Shown piece after piece: positions 55,101 through 64,000 of a stretch of DNA of 64,000 nucleotides (positions are counted from its first letter, which is position 1; each line of letters begins with the position of its first letter). Origin of the DNA: Macrostomum hystrix (Eukaryota > Platyhelminthes > Macrostomidae); assembly GCA_950097015.1 (NCBI GenBank), contig CATNEN010000040.1:186001-250000 (forward strand), given 5' to 3'. The translations under genes and the position numbers were made by a program. The notes under the pieces were generated by a model that made no database searches, was not told the DNA's origin, and saw nothing but the letters and a program-made list of their open reading frames with translations.

Positions 55101-58100
55101 CCACTCCTCTCCAATCATTCAGATCCCACTCCTCTCCGATCATTCAGATCCCACTCCTCTCCAATCACTCAGATCCCACTCCTCTCCAATCATTCAGATC
55201 CCACTCCTCTCCAATCACTCAGATCCCACTCCTCTCCGATCACTCAGATCCCACTTCTCTCCAATGATTCAGATCCCACTCCTCTCCAATGATTCAGATC
55301 CCACTCCTCTCCAATGATTCAGATCCCACTCCTCTACAATCATTCAGATCCCACTCCTCTCCAATGATTCAGATCCCACTCCTCTCCAATGATTCAGATC
55401 CCACTCCTCTCCGATCACTCAGATCCCACTCCTCTCCGATCACTCAGATCCCACTCCTCTCCAATGATTCAGATCCCACTCCTCTCCGATCACTCAGATC
55501 CCACTCCTCTCCGATCACTCAGATCCCACTCCTCTCCGATCACTCAGATCCCACTTCTCTCCAATGATTCAGATCCCACTCCTCTCCAATCATTCAGATC
55601 CCACTCCTCTCCGATCACTCAGATCCCACTTCTCTCCAATGATTCAGATCCCACTCCTCTACAATCATTCAGATCCTACTCCTCTCCAATGATTCAGATC
55701 CCACTCCTCTCCAATGATTCAGATCCCTACTCCTCTCCAATGATTCAGATCCCACTCCTCTCCAATGATTCAGATCCCACTCCTCTCCAATGATTCAGAT
55801 CCCACTCCTCTCCAATCATTCAGATCCCACTCCTCTCCGATCACTCAGATCCCACTCCTCTCCAATGATTCAGATCCCACTCCTCTCCAATGATTCAGAT
55901 CCCACTCCTCTACAATCATTCAGATCCCACTCCTCTCCAATGATTCAGATCCCACTCCTCTCCGATCACTCAGATCCCACTCCTCTCCGATCACTCAGAT
56001 CCCACTTCTCTCCAATGATTCAGATCCCACTCCTCTACAATCATTCAGATCCCACTCCTCTCCAATGATTCAGATCCTACTCCTCTCCAATGATTCAGAT
56101 CCCACTCCTCTCCAATGATTCAGATCCCACTCCTCTCCAATGATTCAGATCCCACTCCTCTCCAATGATTCAGATCCCACTCCTCTCCAATGATTCAGAT
56201 CCCACTCCTCTCCAATGATTCAGATCCCACTCCTCTACAATCATTCAGATCCCACTCCTCTCCAATGATTCAGATCCTACTCCTCTCCAATGATTCAGAT
56301 CCCACTCCTCTCCAATGATTCAGATCCTACTCCTCTCCAATGATTCAGATCCCACTCCTCTCCAATGATTCAGATCCCACTCCTCTCCAATGATTCAGAT
56401 CCCACTCCTCTCCAATGATTCAGATCCCACTCCTCTCCAATGATTCAGATCCCACTCCTCTCCAATGATTCAGATCCCACTCCTCTACAATCATTCAGAT
56501 CCCACTCCTCTCCAATGATTCAGATCCTACTCCTCTCCAATGATTCAGATCCCACTCCTCTCAATGATTCAGATCCCACTCCTCTCCAATGATTCAGATC
56601 CTACTCCTCTCCAATGATTCAGATCCCACTCCTCTCCAATGATTCAGATCCCACTCCTCTCCAATGATTCAGATCCTACTCCTCTCCAATCACTCAGATC
56701 CCACTTCTCTCCAATGATTCAGATCCCACTCCTCTCCAATGATTCAGATCCTACTCCTCTCCAATGATTCAGATCCCACTCCTCTCCAATGATTCAGATC
56801 CCACTCCTCTACAATGATTCAGATCCCACTCCTCTACAATCATTCAGATCCCACTCCTCTCCAATGATTCAGATCCTACTCCTCTCCAATGATTCAGATC
56901 CCACTCCTCTCCAATGATTCAGATCCCACTCCTCTCCAATCATTCAGATCCCACTCCTCTCCAATCATTCAGATCCCACTCCTCTCCAATCATTCAGATC
57001 CCACTCCTCTCCAATGATTCAGATCCCACTCCTCTCCAATCACTCAGATCCCACTCCTCTCCGATCACTCAGATCCCACTCCTCTCCAATGATTCAGATC
57101 CCACTCCTCTCCGATCACTCAGATCCCACTCCTCTCCGATCACTCAGATCCCACTTCTCTCCAATGATTCAGATCCCACTCCTCTACAATCATTCAGATC
57201 CTACTCCTCTCCAATGATTCAGATCCCACTCCTCTACAATCATTCAGATCCCACTCCTCTCCAATGATTCAGATCCCACTCCTCTCCAATCATTCAGATC
57301 CTACTCCTCTCCAATGATTCAGATCCCACTTCTCTCCAATGATTCAGATCCCACTCCTCTCCAATCATTCAGATCCCACTCCTCTCCGATCACTCAGATC
57401 CCACTTCTCTCCAATGATTCAGATCCCACTCCTCTACAATCATTCAGATCCCACTCCTTTACAATCACTCAGATCCCACTCCTCTCCGATCACTCAGATC
57501 CCACTCCTCTCCGATCATTCAGATCCCACTCCTCTCCGATCACTCAGATCCCACTCCTCTCCGATCACTCAGATCCCACTCCTCTCCGATCACTCAGATC
57601 CCACTCCTCTCCGATCACTCAGATCCCACTCCTCTCCGATCACTCAGATCCCACTCCTCTCCAATCATTCAGATCCTACTCCTCTCCAATGATTCAGATC
57701 CCACTTCTCTCCAATGATTCAGATCCCACTCCTCTCCAATCACTCAGATCCCACTCCTCTCCGATCACTCAGATCCCACTCCTCTCCGATCACTCAGATC
57801 CCACTCCTCTCCGATCATTCAGATCCCACTCCTCTCCAATCATTCAGATCCCACTCTTCTGCAATCACTCAGATCCCATTCCTCTCCGATCACTCAGATC
57901 CCACTCCTCTCCAATCACTCAGATCCCACTCCTCTCCGATCATTCAGATCCTACTCCTCTCCGATCATTCAGATCCCACTCCTCTCCGATCATTCAGATC
58001 CTACTCCTCTCCGATCATTCAGATCCCACTCCTCTCCGATCATTCAGATCCTACTCCTCTCCGATCACTCAGATCCTACTCCTCTCCAATCATTCAGATC

Positions 58101-61100
58101 CCACTCCTCTCCGATCACTCAGATCCTACTCCTCTCCGATCACTCAGATCCTACTCCTCTCCGATCATTCAGATCCTACTCCTCTCCAATCATTCAGATC
58201 CTACTCCTCTCCGATCATTCAGATCCCACTCCTCTCCGATCATTCAGATCCTACTCCTCTCCGATCATTCAGATCCCACTCCTCTCCGATCATTCAGATC
58301 CTACTCCTCTCCGATCACTCAGATCCTACTCCTCTCCAATCATTCAGATCCTACTCCTCTCCGATCATTCAGATCCCACTCCTCTCCAATCATTCAGATC
58401 CCACTCCTCTCCGATCATTCAGATCCTACTCCTCTCCGATCATTCAGATCCTACTCCTCTCCGATCATTCAGATCCCACTCCTCTCCGATCATTCAGATC
58501 CTACTCCTCTCCGATCATTCAGATCCCACTCCTCTCCGATCATTCAGATCCTACTCCTCTCCGATCACTCAGATCCTACTCCTCTCCAATCATTCAGATC
58601 CCACTCCTCTCCGATCACTCAGATCCTACTCCTCTCCGATCACTCAGATCCTACTCCTCTCCAATCATTCAGATCCCACTCCTCTCCGATCATTCAGATC
58701 CCACTCCTCTCCGATCATTCAGATCCCACTCCTCTCCGATCACTCAGATCCCACTCCTCTCCGATCATTCAGATCCCACTCCTCTCCGATCATTCAGATC
58801 CTACTCCTCTCCGATCACTCAGATCCACTCCTCTCCAATCATTCAGATCCCACTCCTCTCCGATCATTCAGATCCCACTCCTCTCCGATCATTCAGATCC
58901 CACTCCTCTCCGATCACTCAGATCCCACTCCTCTCCGATCATTCAGATCCCACTCCTCTCCGATCATTCAGATCCTACTCCTCTCCGATCACTCAGATCC
59001 CACTCCTCTCCAATCATTCAGATCCCACTCCTCTCCAATCATTCAGATCCCACTCCTCTCCAATCATTCAGATCCCACTCCTCTCCGATCATTCAGATCC
59101 TACTCCTCTCCGATCACTCAGATCCTACTCCTCTCCAATCATTCAGATCCCTACTCCTCTCCGATCACTCAGATCCTACTCCTCTCCGATCACTCAGATC
59201 CTACTCCTCTCCAATCATTCAGATCCCTACTCCTCTCCGAATCATTCAGATCCACTCCTCTCCGATCATTCAGATCCCACTCCTCTCCGATCACTCAGAT
59301 CCTACTCCTCTCCAATCATTCAGATCCCACTCCTCTCCGATCATTCAGATCCCACTCCTCTCCGATCATTCAGATCCACTCCTCTCCGATCACTCAGATC
59401 CCACTCCTCTCCAGATCATTCAGATCCTACTCCTCTCCGATCACTCAGATCCCACTCCTCTCCAATCATTCAGATCCCACTCCTCTCCAATCATTCAGAT
59501 CCCACTCCTCTCCGATCATTCAGATCCCACTCCTCTCCGATCATTCAGATCCCACTCCTCTCCGATCACTCAGATCCCACTCCTCTCCGATCACTCAGAT
59601 CCCACTCCTCTCCGATCACTCAGATCCCACTCCTCTCCAATCATTCAGATCCCACTCTTCTGCAATCACTCAGATCCCATTCCTCTCCGATCACTCAGAT
59701 CCCACTCCTCTCCAATCACTCAGATCCCACTCCTCTCCGATCACTCAGATCCCACTCCTCTCCAATCACTCAGATCCCACTCCTCTCCGATCACTCAGAT
59801 CCCACTCCTCTCCAATCATTCAGATCCCACTCCTCTCCGATCATTCAGATCCCACTCCTCTCCGATCACTCAGATCCCACTCCTCTCCAATCATTCAGAT
59901 CCCACTCCTCTCCGATCATTCAGATCCCACTCCTCTCCGATCATTCAGATCCCACTCCTCTCCGATCACTCAGATCCCACTCCTCTCCGATCACTCAGAT
60001 CCCACTCCTCTCCGATCACTCAGATCCCACTTCTCTCCAATGATTCAGATCCCACTCCTCTCCAATGATTCAGATCCCACTCCTCTCCAATGATTCAGAT
60101 CCCACTCCTCTACAATCATTCAGATCCCACTCCTCTCCAATGATTCAGATCCCACTCCTCTCCGATCACTCAGATCCCACTCCTCTCCGATCACTCAGAT
60201 CCCACTCCTCTCCAATGATTCAGATCCCACTCCTCTCCGATCACTCAGATCCCACTCCTCTCCGATCACTCAGATCCCACTTCTCTCCAATGATTCAGAT
60301 CCCACTCCTCTCCAATCATTCAGATCCCACTCCTCTCCGATCACTCAGATCCCACTCCTCTCCAATCATTCAGATCCCACTCCTCTCCAATCATTCAGAT
60401 CCCACTCCTCTCCGATCACTCAGATCCCACTCCTCTCCGATCACTCAGATCCCACTTCTCTCCAATGATTCAGATCCCACTCCTCTACAATCATTCAGAT
60501 CCTACTCCTCTCCAATGATTCAGATCCCACTCCTCTCCAATGATTCAGATCCCACTCCTCTACAATCATTCAGATCCCACTCCTCTCCAATGATTCAGAT
60601 CCCACTCCTCTCCAATCACTCAGATCCCACTCCTCTCCAATCACTCAGATCCCACTCCTCTCCGATCACTCAGATCCCACTCCTCTCCAATGATTCAGAT
60701 CCCACTCCTCTCCGATCACTCAGATCCCACTCCTCTCCGATCACTCAGATCCCACTTCTCTCCAATGATTCAGATCCCACTCCTCTCCAATCATTCAGAT
60801 CCCACTCCTCTCCAATGATTCAGATCCCACTCCTCTACAATCATTCAGATCCCACTCCTCTCCAATGATTCAGATCCCACTCCTCTCCGATCACTCAGAT
60901 CCCACTCCTCTCCAATGATTCAGATCCCACTCCTCTCCAATGATTCAGATCCCACTCCTCTACAATCATTCAGATCCCACTCCTCTCCAATGATTCAGAT
61001 CCCACTCCTCTCCGATCACTCAGATCCCACTTCTCTCCAATGATTCAGATCCCACTCCTCTACAATCATTCAGATCCTACTCCTCTCCAATGATTCAGAT

Positions 61101-63046
61101 CCCACTCCTCTACAATCATTCAGATCCCACTCCTCTCCAATGATTCAGATCCCACTCCTCTCCGATCACTCAGATCCCACTCCTCTCCAATGATTCAGAT
61201 CCCACTCCTCTCCAATGATTCAGATCCCACTCCTCTCCAATGATTCAGATCCCACTCCTCTCCAATGATTCAGATCCCACTCCTCTCCAATGATTCAGAT
61301 CCCACTCCTCTCCAATGATTCAGATCCCACTCCTCTCCAATGATTCAGATCCCACTCCTCTCCAATGATTCAGATCCCACTCCTCTCCAATGATTCAGAT
61401 CCCACTCCTCTCCAATGATTCAGATCCCACTCCTCTACAATCATTCAGATCCCACTCCTCTCCAATGATTCAGATCCCACTCCTCTCCAATGATTCAGAT
61501 CCCACTCCTCTACAATCATTCAGATCCCACTCCTCTCCAATGATTCAGATCCCACTCCTCTCCAATGATTCAGATCCCACTCCTCTCCAATGATTCAGAT
61601 CCCACTCCTCTCCAATGATTCAGATCCCACTCCTCTACAATCATTCAGATCCCACTCCTCTCCAATGATTCAGATCCCACTCCTCTCCAATGATTCAGAT
61701 CCCACTCCTCTCCAATGATTCAGATCCCACTCCTCTCCAATGATTCAGATCCCACTCCTCTACAATCATTCAGATCCCACTCTTCTGCAATCACTCAGAT
61801 CCCATTCCTCTCCGATCACTCAGATCCCACTCCTCTCCAATCACTCAGATCCCACTCCTCTCCGATCATTCAGATCCCACTCCTCTCCGATCACTCAGAT
61901 CCCACTCCTCTCCGATCATTCAGATCCCACTCCTCTCCAATCATTCAGATCCCACTCCTCTCCGATCACTCAGATCCCACTCCTCTCCGATCATTCAGAT
62001 CCCACTCCTCTCCAATCATTCAGATCCCACTCCTCTCCGATCACTCAGATCCCACTCCTCTCCGATCATTCAGATCCCACTCCTCTCCAATCATTCAGAT
62101 CCCACTCCTCTCCGATCACTCAGATCCCACTCCTCTCCAATCACTCAGATCCCACTCCTCTCCAATGATTCAGATCCCACTCCTCTACAATCATTCAGAT
62201 CCCACTCTTCTGCAATCACTCAGATCCCATTCCTCTCCGATCACTCAGATCCCACTCCTCTCCAATCACTCAGATCCCACTCCTCTCCAATCACTCAGAT
62301 CCCACTCCTCTCCAATCACTCAGATCCCACTCCTCTCCAATCACTCAGATCCCACTCCTCTCCAATGATTCAGATCCCACTCCTCTCCAATCACTCAGAT
62401 CCCACTCCTCTCCAATCACTCAGATCCCACTCCTCTCCAATGATTCAGATCCCACTCCTCTCCAATCACTCAGATCCCACTCCTCTCCAATCACTCAGAT
62501 CCCACTCCTCTCCAATCACTCAGATCCCACTCCTCTCCATCATTCAGATCCCACTCCTCTCCAATCATTCAGATCCCACTCCTCTCCATCATTCAGATCC
62601 CACTCCTCTCCAATCACTCAGATCCCACTCCTCTCCAATCACTCAGATCCCACTCCTCTCCAATCACTCAGATCCCACTCCTCTCCAATCACTCAGATCC
62701 CACTCCTCTCCAATCACTCAGATCCCACTCCTCTCCAATGATTCAGATCCCACTCCTCTCCAATCACTCAGATCCCACTCCTCTCCAATCACTCAGATCC
62801 CACTCCTCTCCAATCACTCAGATCCCACTCCTCTCCATCATTCAGATCCCACTCCTCTCCAATCATTCAGATCCCACTCCTCTCCATCATTCAGATCCCA
62901 CTCCTCTCCAATCACTCAGATCCCACTCCTCTCCAATCACTCAGATCCCACTCCTCTCCAATCACTCAGATCCCACTCCTCTACAATCACTCAGATCCCA
63001 CTCCTCTCCAATCACTCAGATCCCACTCCTCTCCAATCATCACTCC
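49109..63046. repeat. 14-kb satellite-like array of a 25-bp unit
   Basis: About 557 tandem copies of CACTCCTCTCCGATCATTCA plus GATCC. Variation is confined to a few positions: C[GA]ATCA versus CAATGATT, CA[CT]TCAG, CTCTAC versus CTCTCC, and CCCACT versus CCTACT. The 25-bp period rotates all frames and the main subtype lacks + strand stops, so open frames reach 1,044 codons without coding meaning. The first copies (49109-49180) and last copies are diverged, the interior homogeneous. Large internal segments repeat at multiples of 25 bp. Confidence 0.97.
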
Positions 63047-64000
63047 GAGGGGATTTAAAAGATTGTTAACTAGTAAATTGAGCAGAGCCCCAGCTAATTT
63101 CTAATCCCAGTTATGTCTAAATATGCCAGGTTGCAGCCCTCTGTCTTGCACAACACTCAATTTGTCACCCATCCCGTTTTTCACAGGTGTCACAAGCTGT
63201 GTGAAATCAGCTTTGTCAGTCTTTTAAAAATACTCTTTTTCCTAAATAAAGGAAAACAGAATTTTTCTACAAAAGTCTGACAGCACTCTGTGACAGTTAT
63301 ATGTGTTAACAGGCCTTGTCTGCTATCCAACTGTGGGAGTATTATGCAATCCTCCGGGATCAAAGCAAAAAAGCCATCCCTTCGAAATATCCCCATGTTC
63401 CGCTTGTTAAGTTTTACACATGTTCACGCAAGGCACACAACAACCTTATTTTGGAACAAGCTGTTGTGACGCAACGAAGGGGTAAAAATCCCTTTCCATT
63501 TTAATTTTTTAAACTTTACATGTGAGGATTTTAGTCAAAAGTGACACATTTTTTTAATTGGGACAAAGAACAAGTACCCTGGAGTTAGAAATGCGGAGTA
63601 AATTTGACGCATTGAAAAATAACTTAGAATTGCACATTCAGCTTGCGCCAATTAAAACAAATAATAAATCTTTAATATTTCCTCATATCGCTAAAATTTC
63701 ATAATCAACACATTATACTATAAGATAATAAAAATAATTCACCTACGAGTATGCCTAATGAATTTATTCTCAAACTAAACAATATACGATAGGGACAAGC
63801 AATGCTCAAAGTGTTTATGAGGCAGTGTTTATTATTATTATTACTATTGCATAATCATTGCACTACATTAAATACTAAACCAAATGATGATTAGCTTCTA
63901 TTATTTCACTTTTGGCTTATAGATTGGAGAACTAAGACCCTGTATTTGATTGTTTGGTGTTTACTAATGGCGAGCTATCTATAGTCTTGTTATTCAATTC
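63047..64000. other. no gene seen
   Basis: Unique AT-rich DNA after the giant array, continuing to the window end. No exon, transposon end or RNA gene could be supported. Confidence 0.45.

Noticed and set aside
49108-62368. Very long + strand open frames (up to 1,044 codons) rich in Ser, Pro, Leu and His
   Set aside because: They arise because the 25-bp unit lacks stops in its main subtype and rotates through all frames; several frames are open at once and they end only where the CAATGATT variant adds TGA. No non-repeat domain or splice context is attached.

Overview
The window is nuclear DNA from an animal, not a prokaryote. Coding exons are separated by GT-AG introns, the recognisable proteins are metazoan (a HES-type bHLH repressor with a C-terminal WRPW, CCDC148, cortactin, a LASP LIM-nebulin-SH3 protein, USP10, CDT1 and mitochondrial ALDH4A1), and tRNA-derived SINEs and small inverted-repeat transposons are present. 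The low divergence from vertebrate orthologues, short UTRs and possible 3' splice sites just upstream of several start codons would suit a lophotrochozoan such as a free-living flatworm. That placement is inference; no taxonomic marker is present.

Layout. 0-7 kb: minisatellites, SINE copies and a single-exon HES-like gene (3270-3746, +). 7.8-12.6 kb: CCDC148 (-, five exons), with a different minisatellite in nearly every intron. 14.4-16.1 kb: cortactin (-, one uninterrupted reading frame). 17.3-19.5 kb: a foldback element with nested inverted arrays, and SINE fragments. 20.3-30.8 kb: LASP (+, nine exons); its introns hold a 441-bp MITE with a clean target-site duplication, a second foldback element and four minisatellites. 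33.6-37.9 kb: USP10 (+, two exons, with an intron made almost wholly of 25/26-bp repeats). 39.7-41.8 kb: CDT1 (+, one exon, with an in-frame 24-bp repeat). 42.8-43.6 kb: a 27-bp array carrying TCACGTGA in most units. 45.0-48.2 kb: ALDH4A1 (-, three exons). 49.1-63.0 kb: one 14-kb tandem array of a 25-bp unit with internal higher-order duplications.

The genes do not form a pathway. Two actin-cytoskeleton SH3 proteins (cortactin and LASP) lie next to each other on opposite strands, but nothing shows joint control. The unifying feature is repeat architecture: most introns, several gene flanks and parts of coding exons have been colonised by locus-specific minisatellites, most with units of 19-56 bp. 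Several neighbouring arrays share sequence cores, which suggests local seeding. I rebuilt exon junctions by reading frame, splice consensus and protein similarity recalled from known families; no alignment was run.
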